Shown piece after piece: positions 1 through 11,548 of a stretch of 64,000 nt of DNA (the first letter of the stretch is position 1; every line of letters begins with the position of its first letter). The stretch is taken from contig JBMDXQ010000104.1 in assembly GCA_048594975.1 (NCBI GenBank), positions 62,001-126,000 of the forward strand. Reading direction: 5' to 3'. The notes under the pieces were generated by a model that did not search any database, was not told the DNA's origin, and saw only the letters and a list, made by a program, of their open reading frames with translations. The translations under genes were made by a program, and so were the position numbers. This stretch comes from JBMDXB01 sp048594975. GTDB lineage: Bacteria; Acidobacteriota; Vicinamibacteria; Vicinamibacterales; 2-12-FULL-66-21.

Positions 1-729
1 GTGACCGTGGCCACGCCGCGGTCGGCGCTGCCGATCCTGGCGGCGATGGGCGCGGAGTACATGACCGAGCCGCTGGAGGAGACGGCGGCCGGCACGGTCG
101 ATTTCGCCGCGCTCGACCGCGTCTTCGAACTGAGGGCGGACGTGATCGCCGTCGGGCCGGGGCTCGGCCGGGCGCCCTCGACGGCCGCATTCGTCCACGG
201 CCTCGTGGAGCGCGCCGGTGTGCCGCTCGTCGTCGACGCGGACGCGTTGAACGCGTTCGCCGGCGACCCAGACCGGCTGGTCGGCCGCGACGGGGTGGAC
301 GTCGTCGTCACGCCGCATCCAGGGGAGATGGCGCGGCTGCTCAACGTCACCGTTGAAACCGTGCAGAACGATCGCCTGAACTCTGCTCGTGAGTTCGCCG
401 CCGGCCACCGTGTGCACGTTGTGCTGAAGGGCCACCGCACGGTCATCGCCGGTCCGGACAACCGCGTCTTCATCAACCTCACCGGCAACGCCGGCATGGC
501 AACCGGCGGCACCGGCGACCTGCTCACGGGGATGATAGCCGCCTGGCTGGCGCAGCTCCTCGACGCCGAGGCGGCGTGCAAGCTCGCCGTGTACCTGCAC
601 GGCACGGCCGGCGACCTCGCGGAGGCGGACGAGGGGGATGTCGCGCTCATCGCCAGCGACATCGCCAACCACCTGGGCGACGCGGTGCTCGAGCTGACCG
701 CCCGCCGCCGGGTGAAACGAGAGCAATGA
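1..729 (+). CDS. nnrD: NAD(P)H-hydrate dehydratase, C-terminal part (5' end outside window)
   Basis: This is the ADP/ATP-dependent (S)-NAD(P)HX dehydratase domain of the YjeF/Nnr family, which repairs hydrated NADH and NADPH in the cytoplasm. The ribokinase-like core is visible: AVGPGLGR near residue 50, VVDADALNA near 77, TPHPGEMARLL near 103, VLKGHRTVI near 140, and the signature GNAGMATGGTGDLLTG near 162, which holds the catalytic Asp. The reading frame is open at base 1. Full-length family members usually carry an N-terminal YjeF epimerase domain of about 200 residues, so the gene almost certainly begins upstream of the window. tsaE follows on the same strand about 125 bp downstream, a common bacterial pairing. 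Confidence 0.93.
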   Translation: MTVATPRSALPILAAMGAEYMTEPLEETAAGTVDFAALDRVFELRADVIAVGPGLGRAPSTAAFVHGLVERAGVPLVVDADALNAFAGDPDRLVGRDGVDVVVTPHPGEMARLLNVTVETVQNDRLNSAREFAAGHRVHVVLKGHRTVIAGPDNRVFINLTGNAGMATGGTGDLLTGMIAAWLAQLLDAEAACKLAVYLHGTAGDLAEADEGDVALIASDIANHLGDAVLELTARRRVKREQ

Positions 730-853
730 GCAGCAGACATCCCGAACTGGCGAATCTCGAGCACGCGCGAAGCGCTCCCACAAGAGAGGCGAGCGTAAAG
801 CGCGTCGGCATGGGGCCCCACGCGCATTGAACAAAAGAGGGCAGAAGGACCGG

Positions 854-1300
854 GTGTCTTCTCGCGAGGCGGTCGTCACGGCATGCGAGGATGAAACCGC
901 AGCGGTCGCGGAGCGACTCGCCGCGACGCTGCAAACGGGCGACCTGATCCTGCTCTACGGCGAGCTCGGGGCGGGTAAGACGGCGTTCGTCCGCGGCCTC
1001 GCCCGCGGCCTCGGGGCGCCCGAGTCGGATGTCTCGAGCCCGACGTTCACGATCATCCAGGAGTACGGAGGACGGCTCCCGTTCTACCACGTCGACCTGT
1101 ATCGCCTTGAGCCGCCCGAGGTCGAGGACCTCGGACTCGAGGAGCTCGTATCGAGCGAGGGCGTCGTCGCGATCGAATGGGCGGAGCGCTGGGAAGGCCG
1201 GCCGGACGATGTCATCGAGGTCCGGCTGGAGTACGCCGGAGAGGATCGGCGGCGCATCGTCGTCTCGGGAACCAGGAACCAGCCTTCCGGCAGCGGTTGA
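854..1300 (+). CDS. tsaE: tRNA threonylcarbamoyladenosine biosynthesis ATPase TsaE
   Basis: TsaE is the ATPase that works with TsaB and TsaD to make t6A at position 37 of ANN-decoding tRNAs. The 148-residue protein has the family P-loop GELGAGKTAFVRG near residue 37, SSPTF near 61, the HVDLYRLE motif near 80, and IEWAERW near 110. I chose GTG at 854 because AGAAGGA lies 4 bases upstream. A TTG at 827 in the same frame would add nine residues that the family does not need. The gene ends 13 bp from the convergent dioxygenase-like gene. Confidence 0.93.
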   Translation: MSSREAVVTACEDETAAVAERLAATLQTGDLILLYGELGAGKTAFVRGLARGLGAPESDVSSPTFTIIQEYGGRLPFYHVDLYRLEPPEVEDLGLEELVSSEGVVAIEWAERWEGRPDDVIEVRLEYAGEDRRRIVVSGTRNQPSGSG

Positions 1301-1313
1301 GTGGTCCCCGCCT

Positions 1314-1895
1314 TCAGAACCGATTCCGCGGGTTCAGCCGCAGCGTGAAGTCGACGTGCTGGACGCCGCCCTCGCGCCGCACCTGGCACGCCCGGCTGCG
1401 CTCCTGCGTCGGCAGGCGAGGATCGTCAGCGAACCGCAGTTCGTCAGCCCAGTAGCGACGCCCGTCAGGCAGGAAGATCTGCAGGTGCACGTGCTGCGGG
1501 ATGGTGCTGCCCGGATAGCCACCCGGGCGAATGGTCGTGAACTCGAAGCTGCCGTCCGGCGCCGTCTGCGCCCATCCTCTCAGACGCCACGAGTGCGGGC
1601 CGGCGCCCGGTCTGTCATAAAGACCCTCCCGGTCCGTCTGGTAGGCGAAGACGACGGCGCCTGCCATCGGGCTGGTGCCGTCCTCCGCCACCGCTCGCCC
1701 GTGGATGACCAGCGGATCGCCAGGCTCCGAGGGAGGCGCGATCCGCGCCTTCGCGGAGAGCGTGGCAGGACGCCCGCGCTGCGCCGCTTCGAGCGCACGC
1801 ACGAACTCGCGATCCTGCGCGTACGTGATGAACGGTCGGAAAACAGTGACGAATGCCGGCGCCGAGAGCGCAGCGAGAAACAGCCGTCGGTGCAT
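1314..1895 (-). CDS. Secreted intradiol ring-cleavage dioxygenase-like protein
   Basis: The 193-residue protein starts with a signal-like N-terminus (two Arg, then LFLAALSAPAFVTVF) and continues into a fold like the protocatechuate 3,4-dioxygenase catalytic domain. Visible hallmarks are GRAVAEDGTSPMAGAVV and FAYQTDREG (first candidate iron Tyr), DGSFEFTTIRPGGYPG (second Tyr) and QHVHLQIF (the two His). In true intradiol dioxygenases these 2-Tyr/2-His residues bind Fe(III). It is shorter than catabolic enzymes and has no aromatic-degradation genes nearby, so a catechol or protocatechuate substrate is not shown. It matches the exported PcaH-like family found singly in many genomes. Expression appears monocistronic. 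Confidence 0.8.
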   Translation of the reverse strand: MHRRLFLAALSAPAFVTVFRPFITYAQDREFVRALEAAQRGRPATLSAKARIAPPSEPGDPLVIHGRAVAEDGTSPMAGAVVFAYQTDREGLYDRPGAGPHSWRLRGWAQTAPDGSFEFTTIRPGGYPGSTIPQHVHLQIFLPDGRRYWADELRFADDPRLPTQERSRACQVRREGGVQHVDFTLRLNPRNRF

Positions 1896-2078
1896 GAGCG
1901 CCTCCCTCGCGCTTAAGACGACGGCGGCACGGAAATGTTAGCCGGCTCAGATCGTGTTTCTTGCGCGTGCGGTCACCCACGCCGGCAACCGATCGTCCGC
2001 GAGGTCACCACAGGGAAAGCCGAGATCGACTCCCGGCGGCGGCCCTCCGGCCTGCGAGAACCGAGGTCTGACCCCCGG

Positions 2079-3605
2079 CTACTCCACTCGGTAATTCGGC
2101 GCTTCCTTGGTGATGACCACGTCGTGCACGTGGCCCTCGCGCTGGCCTGCGGGCGTGATTCGGATCAGCCGCGCGTCGCGCTGCAGGGTGGGGATGTCCT
2201 TCGTGCCACAGTAGCCCATGCCGGCGCGCAGGCCGCCGACGAGCTGGTGGATCATCGCCGCCACGCTGCCCTTGTGCGGCACGCGGCCCTCGATGCCCTC
2301 GGGCACGAGCTTCTCGCCGGACTCGGGGCTGCTCTCGAGATCGAACTCGTCCTGGAAGTACCGATCGCGGCTGCCGCGGCGCATCGCGCCGATCGACCCC
2401 ATGCCGCGGTACTCCTTGAAGCTGCGCCCCTGGTAGAGAATCATCTCGCCGGGGCTCTCGTCGGTGCCGGCGAACAGGCTGCCGATCATCACGCAGCTGG
2501 CGCCGACCGCGATCGCCTTGGTGATGTCCCCTGAGTAGCGGATGCCGCCGTCGGCGATGACCGGCACGCCGTGCGGCGCGGCCGCCCGCGCGCATTCCGC
2601 CACCGCGGTGATCATCGGCACGCCGATGCCGGCGACGACCCGGGTCGTGCAGATCGAGCCGGCGCCGATGCCGACCTTGACGGCGTCAACGCCGAGATCG
2701 ATCAGCGTTTCGGTCGCTTCGGCGGTCGCGACGTTGCCGGCCACCAGGTCGATCTCCGAATACTCGCGGCGCAGCCGACGCACCATGTCGAGCACTCCCT
2801 GGGAATGGCCGTGCGCGGTGTCGACGACGAGGACGTCGACGTGCGCCGCGGTGAGCGCTTCGGCGCGCGCCAGGGCGTCCTTGCCGACACCGATGGCGGC
2901 GCCGACCCGCAGCCGGCCCAGGCTGTCCTTGCAGGCGTTGGGGTACTTCACCATCTTCTGGATGTCCTTGACGGTGATGAGCCCCTTCAGCATGAAGCGG
3001 TCGTCGACGACCAGCAACTTCTCGACCTTGTGGCGGTGCAGGATCGCGCGCGCCTGGTCCAGCGTGGTGCCCACCGGCACGGTGAACAGCGGCTCGCGCG
3101 TCATGATCTCGGCGATGGGCCGGTCGAGCTGCGTCTCGAAGCGCAGGTCGCGGTTGGTCAGGATGCCGACCAGCCGCCCTTCCTTGCCACCGTCCTCGGT
3201 GATCGGGACGCCCGAGATCCGGTATTTCTTCATCAACTCGAGCGCCTCGTAGATCCGGTTGGCCGGGGAGAGCGTGATCGGGTTGACGATCATGCCGCTC
3301 TCCGACCGTTTGACCCGGTCCACCTCCGAGGCCTGCTCCTCGACGGTGAGGTTCTTGTGGATGATCCCGATGCCGCCCTGCTGCGCCATCGCGATTGCCA
3401 GCCGTGACTCGGTGACGGTGTCCATCGCGGCACTCAGCAGAGGCACGTTGACGCGGATGCGCCGGGTGACGGAAGAGGCGACGTCGACCTGGCTGGGCAG
3501 GATCGTCGAATGCCGCGGCACCAGCAGCACGTCGTCGAAGGTCAGCGCGGTGGAGAGGCCGACCGAGATCTGATCCGTGGTGAGGACGTCCGCTCTGGTC
3601 TCCAT
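2079..3605 (-). CDS. guaB: Inosine-5'-monophosphate dehydrogenase
   Basis: IMP dehydrogenase makes XMP from IMP with NAD+, the committed step of GMP synthesis. The 508-residue protein has the TIM-barrel start LTFDDVLLVPRHS, a CBS-domain pair at about residues 105-225, the phosphate loop, and the active-site loop GAGSICTTR with the catalytic Cys near residue 319. The flap GMGSIGAMRRGSRDRY follows. ATG 3605 is preferred over an upstream in-frame start because a purine-rich AGAGGAAAGGAA lies directly before it. Length is normal for the family. The gene lies downstream of secA on the same strand, separated by a hairpin and repeat-rich gap. Confidence 0.97.
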   Translation of the reverse strand: METRADVLTTDQISVGLSTALTFDDVLLVPRHSTILPSQVDVASSVTRRIRVNVPLLSAAMDTVTESRLAIAMAQQGGIGIIHKNLTVEEQASEVDRVKRSESGMIVNPITLSPANRIYEALELMKKYRISGVPITEDGGKEGRLVGILTNRDLRFETQLDRPIAEIMTREPLFTVPVGTTLDQARAILHRHKVEKLLVVDDRFMLKGLITVKDIQKMVKYPNACKDSLGRLRVGAAIGVGKDALARAEALTAAHVDVLVVDTAHGHSQGVLDMVRRLRREYSEIDLVAGNVATAEATETLIDLGVDAVKVGIGAGSICTTRVVAGIGVPMITAVAECARAAAPHGVPVIADGGIRYSGDITKAIAVGASCVMIGSLFAGTDESPGEMILYQGRSFKEYRGMGSIGAMRRGSRDRYFQDEFDLESSPESGEKLVPEGIEGRVPHKGSVAAMIHQLVGGLRAGMGYCGTKDIPTLQRDARLIRITPAGQREGHVHDVVITKEAPNYRVE

Positions 3606-3627
3606 TTCCTTTCCTCTAAACAAAGAA

Positions 3628-3647
3628 GGCAGCCCTGAAGGGCTGCC
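3628..3647 (-). repeat. REP-like palindrome (copy 1), possible secA terminator
   Basis: GGCAGCCC, a four-base TGAA loop, and GGGCTGCC form a perfect 8-bp stem. Read on the minus strand it is followed by TTCTTTGTTT, so it could end secA transcription. A near-identical palindrome with the same flanking CGTAG occurs at 27161-27186, so a dispersed REP-type element is the alternative reading. Confidence 0.6.
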
Positions 3648-3654
3648 CTACGAG

Positions 3655-3755
3655 CTGCGGGCGCCGTTGCGCCTCGCGCACGAGCGCGTGGCACGCACCA
3701 CGCAAGACGGACGCACGTGGCCCGTGACCCCGTTGCACGTCGCACGTGACACGCA
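3655..3755. repeat. ACGTG/CACG word-repeat tract (family D, copy 1)
   Basis: The gap between secA and guaB is built from reiterated CACG, ACGTG and GTGAC words. It shares the exact 16-mer GCACGTCGCACGTGAC (3735-3750) with the tract at 38805-38967. No convincing coding sequence lies in it. Confidence 0.6.
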
Positions 3756-6680
<2,925 letters not shown>

Positions 6681-6825
6681 CAGAGCGGAGGTCGGTCAGG
6701 GGTATCCCGCTATTGTACGCGAAAGGCGAGGATTGGCGAATCCACGGGACGGGCGATCAACGGGCGGCGGATCGTGCGCCGCACCAGTAGCCGCATCAGC
6801 CGGGCACGACCGTCGATCGCGAATG

Positions 6826-7752
6826 CTACGGCCTGGTGAGCAGGGTCAACGGGTTGGTCAGTTTCCCGTTGACGACGATCTCGTAATGGAGGTGCGGTCC
6901 CTTGGAGCGGCCGGTTGAGCCGACGTACCCGATGGTGTCGCCACGCCGCACCTGGCGGCCGCTCGTGACCGCGAACCGCGACAGGTGCCCGTAGCGGGTG
7001 ACGATCCCGAACCCGTGATCAATCACGACCAGGTTGCCGTAGGCGCCGCCGTGGCCCGCGCTCGCCACTGTGCCGTCGGCGGTAGCGACGACGGCGCGCC
7101 CGTTGTTGGCTGAGATGTCCAGACCCGGGTGGAAATCGGATCTACCGTTGAACGGATCCTGGCGGCTGCCGTAGCCGGACGACAGCCAGCCGGTAACCGG
7201 CCAGATCGACGGCGTTGCCGAGACGAGCGCCTGGCGCCGCTCGACGCCGTTGCGCACGTTGGCGAGCCGTTGCTCGATCGCGCCCAGCAGTTCGCGCACC
7301 ACGCCGAGCGTCGTGTCCGGCGAGGTGAAGGCGGCTTCCAGCACCGGGGCGCCGGCCGCCGTGGCGGTGCCGCCACCCATGGCGCGGGACTTCACCGCCG
7401 AGGGCAGCCGCTCCATCGCACGCCCCGCCGCCGGGTCCACGCGCGCACGCACACCCAGATCGTCCACCGCCTGTTGCAGCGACGCGACCTGCGCCACGAG
7501 CTCCCCGGTCGCCTCGCGGTAGCTCGCGTTCTCCTGTTCGAGCGCGGCGTTTTCGCGCAGCACGTCGGAGATTGTCGCCTGCGCGCTCCAGCGCGCACCC
7601 AGCCCCATGAGGACGGGGAGCGCCAGAATCGCGGCCGCCGCGGCGATCGTTGGCCGCACCGAGATCGTGAAGCGCCGGACCACACCAGCGGTTCGATCCG
7701 CGAGGATGATGGAGTAACGTCGGCCAGCCACGGGAACGACGCACTGTACCAC
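6826..7752 (-). CDS. M23 family metallopeptidase, membrane-anchored murein endopeptidase-like
   Basis: The 308-residue protein has a short cytoplasmic N-terminus, one membrane span (TIAAAAAILALPVLMGLGA, near 34-52), a coiled-coil region rich in Glu, Gln and Ala, and a C-terminal LytM/M23 domain. The zinc site is complete: SDFHPGLDI carries the first His and Asp, and GPHLHYEI carries the last His pair. Such proteins cut peptide crosslinks in peptidoglycan or, when degenerate, activate amidases. The intact ligands here suggest an active endopeptidase. The start is GTG 7752; the first residues are weakly constrained. It is the first gene of a minus-strand run with secA and guaB, about 145 bp upstream of secA. 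Confidence 0.9.
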   Translation of the reverse strand: MVQCVVPVAGRRYSIILADRTAGVVRRFTISVRPTIAAAAAILALPVLMGLGARWSAQATISDVLRENAALEQENASYREATGELVAQVASLQQAVDDLGVRARVDPAAGRAMERLPSAVKSRAMGGGTATAAGAPVLEAAFTSPDTTLGVVRELLGAIEQRLANVRNGVERRQALVSATPSIWPVTGWLSSGYGSRQDPFNGRSDFHPGLDISANNGRAVVATADGTVASAGHGGAYGNLVVIDHGFGIVTRYGHLSRFAVTSGRQVRRGDTIGYVGSTGRSKGPHLHYEIVVNGKLTNPLTLLTRP

Positions 7753-7862
7753 AACCGTTCTCTCGGAGCCAACCCCAGCCGTAGACGTATCTCGTTTGGG
7801 CGTCTGCGGTTGCGGTGCGGACTGGACGGGAGGGCTTGCAGTGACTGGCGTCGACGTCGTCT

Positions 7863-8250
7863 ATGCGATTAATTTCGTCAGGGCTTGCGATCGCCGTACT
7901 CCTGCCCGTCGCCACGGCGCGAGCAGGCCCCATTTCCGTCAAAGTCGCCGCCACGAGTTCGCCGCCGGCACGGCGAGCGAGGGCTGGTTCGCTTTCGATC
8001 TCGGCACCATCGAGATCGAGATGCCGAGTGCGCTCTCGACCGGCTCGCTGCTCGTCGAAGGTCTCCATGCTCGCTCAGGACGGGCAGCTCGATCAGGTGC
8101 TGCGGGTGGCGACGGTCGCGCGACCTGAGGTTCCTCGGGTTCCGGGGTTCCGGGGTTCCTGGGTTCCTGGGCTCAGAGTGCCGACGGTTCCGCTGTTCCA
8201 GCGGTCCCAGAAGTTCCGGGGTTCGTCTGGGTCTCCAACTCCTGGCTGAC
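7863..8250 (+). pseudogene. Possible decayed exported-protein gene
   Basis: The 636-bp gap between the M23 gene and comM has no intact gene that I recognise. A plus-strand frame opens at 7863 with a good signal-peptide pattern (MRLISSGLAIAVLLPVATARA). It then turns into Arg/Ser/Pro-rich sequence typical of a shifted frame. A second plus frame, covering about 7975-8070, gives more protein-like sequence (GWFAFDLGTIEIEMPSAL). This fits one small exported protein broken by one or more frameshifts, but I know no homolog and the evidence is only compositional. The 3' part runs into the GGTTCC word repeats. Confidence 0.25.
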
Positions 8251-8390
8251 AACCGAATCGTGAACCCGGAACTCGCGGAACCGCCGGAACCATGGAACCG
8301 CCGGAACCCATGGAACGGCCGGAACCCTTCCGGAACCCCGGAACCGCAGGACTCACGGAACCACTGGGCCCTCGGATCCCCGGAACCCCT
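8128..8390. repeat. GGTTCC/GGAACC inverted word-repeat tract (family C)
   Basis: About 260 bp are composed of degenerate copies of GGTTCCGGG. Up to about 8235 the word reads GGTTCC. After the AT-richer centre near 8250-8265 it reads GGAACC. The tract is therefore a large imperfect inverted repeat and overlaps or abuts the 3' end of comM. It codes for nothing credible. Confidence 0.75.
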
Positions 8391-9897
8391 ATTCGCCTCT
8401 GAACTGCAACGCCTCCGCGAGGTGATCGGCGCCGATGTCATCGGCGCCGTCCAGATCCGCAATCGTCCGTGCCACGCGCATCACGCGGTCGTGGCCGCGA
8501 GCGGTCAGCGAGAGCTTTGCCAGTGCCGCGTCCAGGATGCGCCGGGCGGCCGGCTCCAGCTGCGTCTGCTCGCGTAGCCGCCGTCCCTGAAGCCGGGCGT
8601 TCAGAACCGCGCCGCGCGTGAGCTGGCGGTCGCGCGCGTGGAGCACGCGCGGCAGGATGGCCGCCGAGGGCTCGCCGCCGGCGCCGGCGCTCAACACACG
8701 CGCCGGAAGCGCGCTCACCGGCACCGTGAGATCCATGCGATCGCGAAGCGGGCCGGACAGGCGGGCCGCGTAGCGCCCGATCTGCTGCGGCGTGCAGCGG
8801 CAGGCCCGCACCGGGTCGCCGTGGAACCCGCATGGGCACGGGTTCATCGCTCCGACGAGCATGAAGCGCGCCGGAAAGGTCGTCGTCCGCGCCGCGCGCG
8901 CAATGTGGACGCGTCCCTCCTCGAGCGGCTGTCGCAGGACCTCGAGCGCGTGCCGGCTGAACTCCGCCATCTCGTCGAGGAACAGCACCCCGTGATGGGC
9001 CAGGCTGATCTCTCCCGGCCTCGGGTTCAGTCCGCCGCCGACCAGCGCGACGTCGGAAACGGTGTGGTGCGGGGCGCGGAACGGCCGCTCGGTGATGAGC
9101 CCCCCGCCTCCCGCGAGGAGCCCCGCGACCGAGTGAATGGACGTGACTTCCAGCGCTTCGTCGAAGGTGAGCGGCGGCAGGATGCCGGCGACCCGCCGCG
9201 CCATCATCGTCTTTCCTGAGCCGGGCGGGCCGATCATCAGCGTGTTGTGACCGCCGGCGGCGGCGATCTCCAGGGCGCGGCGCGCCATCTGCTGCCCGTG
9301 CACGTCGAAGAAGTCGGGTTGCTCGCGCGGCCGTGGCGGCGACGGGGCGTCAGGGTCGCCGGGTTCGAAGGTGCGGGTGAAGGCCGCCGGGTCGTTCAAC
9401 GCCTCGACGGCTTCGGCGAGCGAGCGTACGGCGTACAGCTCCAGGCCGTCGACGACTGCGGCCTCGCTGCGGTTGGGCCGGGGCAGAAGCAGGCCCCGGA
9501 ATCGCCGCCGGCGTGCGCTGGCCGCGATCGGCAGCACGCCGCGGGCGGGGTGAATGCCCCCGTCGAGCGACAGTTCGCCGAGGAGCAGCACGTCGTCCAC
9601 GTCCCGCCGCGTCACCGATCCGGTCGCGGCCAGCACGCCGAGCGCGATCGGCAGGTCGAACGAGGAACCCGCCTTGCGGATGTCAGCCGGCGCCAGGTTG
9701 ACCGTCACCCGGTGCTGGGGGAACTCGAACCCGGAATTGCGGATGGCGCTGCGCACCCGGTCGCGGCTCTCGCGGACGCTTGCATCGGGCAACCCCACCA
9801 TCGTGAAGCCGGGAAGGCCGAACGACACATCCACTTCGACCTGCACGGGACAGGCCTCGATCCCGAACACGGCTGCCGTTCGGACGCACGAAAGCAC
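8389..9897 (-). CDS. comM: YifB/ComM family Mg-chelatase-like AAA+ ATPase
   Basis: ComM is a hexameric AAA+ helicase that promotes branch migration during integration of transforming DNA; related YifB proteins occur widely. From GTG 9897 the 502-residue product has the standard length and start (RTAAVFGIEACPVQVEVDVS). It carries the N-terminal ChlI domain (LPGFTMVGLPDASVRESRDRVRSA), Walker A IGPPGSGKTMMARR, Walker B GVLFLDEMAEF, the zinc-like NPCPCGFHGDP with a following CRC, and the C-terminal Mg-chelatase domain. The frame is open to 9993, but the extra 32 residues are unlike the family. The 3' end meets the GGTTCC repeat tract. Confidence 0.93.
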   Translation of the reverse strand: MLSCVRTAAVFGIEACPVQVEVDVSFGLPGFTMVGLPDASVRESRDRVRSAIRNSGFEFPQHRVTVNLAPADIRKAGSSFDLPIALGVLAATGSVTRRDVDDVLLLGELSLDGGIHPARGVLPIAASARRRRFRGLLLPRPNRSEAAVVDGLELYAVRSLAEAVEALNDPAAFTRTFEPGDPDAPSPPRPREQPDFFDVHGQQMARRALEIAAAGGHNTLMIGPPGSGKTMMARRVAGILPPLTFDEALEVTSIHSVAGLLAGGGGLITERPFRAPHHTVSDVALVGGGLNPRPGEISLAHHGVLFLDEMAEFSRHALEVLRQPLEEGRVHIARAARTTTFPARFMLVGAMNPCPCGFHGDPVRACRCTPQQIGRYAARLSGPLRDRMDLTVPVSALPARVLSAGAGGEPSAAILPRVLHARDRQLTRGAVLNARLQGRRLREQTQLEPAARRILDAALAKLSLTARGHDRVMRVARTIADLDGADDIGADHLAEALQFRGE

Positions 9898-10112
9898 ACC
9901 AGCGCGGGTGCAAGGCGCGAGGCATCGCCAATTCTGGCCGAAACCGCGGTCTTGGCCTGCCGTTCGTGTCAGAAGCTGCCACCTGATCGCCATGAGGGGA
10001 TCGCGCTATTCGCACCCGAGGCTCCCGTCCGAGCCCCGAGCCGCTGACCCGGCCCCGGACCCCGTGCATCCCCTCCAACCCTCAGTCCCGTATAGCCAGT
10101 AGAGTAGGGAGG

Positions 10113-10655
10113 ATGCCGGAGCTGGCTCAACTGGCAGCCCGCGCGGACAACCCGGCACCAGGCCCGGGCGATTTCGCCGACATCGTCAGGCGGCAGCAGT
10201 CGATGGTGTTCAGCATCGCGCTGCATTTCCTGCGCGACCGCGCGGCCGCCGAGGAGATTGCCCAGGACGTATTCATGTCGCTCCACCGGTACCTCGCTTC
10301 GCTCGAATCGCCGGCGCACGTCACGTTCTGGTTGCGGCGGGTGACCAGCCACCGCTGCATCGACTACTCGCGCCGGCGGAAGCAGGCGCAGGTGAGCCTG
10401 GACGTCGTGCCGGAGCCGCATAGCGACGGATCCAGGGGCGACCCGATGCTTGCCCGCCGTCTGCGCCAGCTGGTGGCGGCCTTGCCGGAGAAGGCGCGGG
10501 CCGTAGTGGTCCTGCGCTACCAGGAGGACCTCACCCCTTTGGAGATCGCCGAAGTCCTGGGCATGCCGGTCGCGACCGTGAAGAGCCACCTGCAGCGTTC
10601 GCTCGCGCGGTTGCGAGAGACCGTCGCGCGCGCGATCGGAGACGTGAAGCGATGA
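10113..10655 (+). CDS. ECF-type RNA polymerase sigma factor
   Basis: The 180-residue protein has sigma region 2 (FADIVRRQQSMVFSIALHFL, AEEIAQDVFMSLHRYL, then TFWLRRVTSHRCIDYSRRR) and region 4 (LPEKARAVVVLRYQEDLTPLEIAEVLGMPVATVKSHLQRSLARLR), without regions 1 or 3. This is the extracytoplasmic-function class that redirects RNA polymerase to a small regulon. The next gene overlaps it by 4 bp (ATGA) and encodes a single-span membrane protein, the usual arrangement for a cognate anti-sigma factor. The stimulus is unknown. A GGGAGG lies directly against the ATG. Confidence 0.93.
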   Translation: MPELAQLAARADNPAPGPGDFADIVRRQQSMVFSIALHFLRDRAAAEEIAQDVFMSLHRYLASLESPAHVTFWLRRVTSHRCIDYSRRRKQAQVSLDVVPEPHSDGSRGDPMLARRLRQLVAALPEKARAVVVLRYQEDLTPLEIAEVLGMPVATVKSHLQRSLARLRETVARAIGDVKR

Positions 10656-10993
10656 AGGAACTCGACGACCAGCTTCGGGACGCGCTGCGTCGCGAACCGG
10701 CCCCCGCGGGTTTCGCCGAGCGTGTGCTCCGTCGCGTGGAGGGGCAGGCCGGCGGGCACGGAGCCGGGCCGTCCGGATCCCTGGCCTGGGCGAAGCGGCC
10801 GGTCTTCCGGCTGGCCGCGGCGGCGGCCCTCGTCGCCGCCATTGGCGGGGGCATTCAGTACCGCAGCTTGGAGCGCGCGCGTGCGGAGCGCGCCGCCGGC
10901 GAAGCAGCGAAAGAGAACGTCATCAAGGCACTCCGCATCACCGCCAGCAAGCTGCAGCTGGTACAGGAGAAGGTGAGGGAGGTTGGATCATGA
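10652..10993 (+). CDS. Small single-span membrane protein, putative anti-sigma factor
   Basis: This 113-residue protein has a short cytosolic N-terminus (MKELDDQLRDALRREPAPAG, FAERVLRRVE), one hydrophobic span near residues 51-67 (FRLAAAAALVAAIGGGI) and a C-terminal helix rich in Ala, Glu and Arg. I see no zinc-binding HxxxCxxC motif, so it is not a classical ZAS anti-sigma factor. The call rests on its position: it overlaps the ECF sigma gene by 4 bp and the following DUF4252 gene by 4 bp. Translational coupling of all three is likely. Confidence 0.65.
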   Translation: MKELDDQLRDALRREPAPAGFAERVLRRVEGQAGGHGAGPSGSLAWAKRPVFRLAAAAALVAAIGGGIQYRSLERARAERAAGEAAKENVIKALRITASKLQLVQEKVREVGS

Positions 10994-11526
10994 GACACGG
11001 GTTGTGTGTCGCGGCGCTGGTGATCTTCGCGGCCGCCGGTGCGCACGCACAGGACATCACGATTCCGGCAAACATCGAGAAGCTCGCCGGCAGGGCGGTC
11101 GAGAACGTCAACATCACCCTGGATGGCGCGGTGCTGCAGATCGCAGGGAAATTCCTGTCGCAGGACGATCCCGAGCAGAAGGCCGCGAAGGGCCTGATCA
11201 GCAACCTCAAGAGCATCCGCGTCAGGAGCTTCGAGTTCGCGAAACCGGGGGAGTACTCGGACGCCGACCTCGAGTCCCTGCGGAGTCAGCTGAAGGCGCC
11301 GGGATGGACGCCGATGGTCAACGTGCGCAGCGCCCGAGACGGCGAGAACGTCGACGTGTTCTTCAGGATGGAGAAGGACAAGGTGATGGGCCTGGTCGTG
11401 ATTGCCGCGGAACCGACCGAGTTGACGGTCGTCAACATCGTCGGTCCGATTGACCTCGATCAGTTGGCCAGCCTCGGGGGACACTTCGGCGTCCCGAAGG
11501 TGAACGTTCCGGCGCAGCGCAAGTAA
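10990..11526 (+). CDS. DUF4252-like periplasmic protein
   Basis: The 178-residue product has a clean signal peptide (MRHGLCVAALVIFAAAGAHAQ) and a mature alpha/beta domain with IEKLAGRAVENVNITLDG, ISNLKSIRVRSFEF, and DVFFRMEKDKVMGLVVIA. The pattern matches DUF4252, a family often encoded next to ECF sigma factors in Acidobacteriota and Bacteroidota. No enzymatic residues are evident. Because it is translationally coupled to the sigma/anti-sigma pair, an envelope sensing or output role is plausible but unproven. It ends 22 bp from the convergent transglycosylase gene. Confidence 0.75.
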   Translation: MRHGLCVAALVIFAAAGAHAQDITIPANIEKLAGRAVENVNITLDGAVLQIAGKFLSQDDPEQKAAKGLISNLKSIRVRSFEFAKPGEYSDADLESLRSQLKAPGWTPMVNVRSARDGENVDVFFRMEKDKVMGLVVIAAEPTELTVVNIVGPIDLDQLASLGGHFGVPKVNVPAQRK

Positions 11527-11548
11527 GCGCGCGCGGGCGAGGGCGGGA

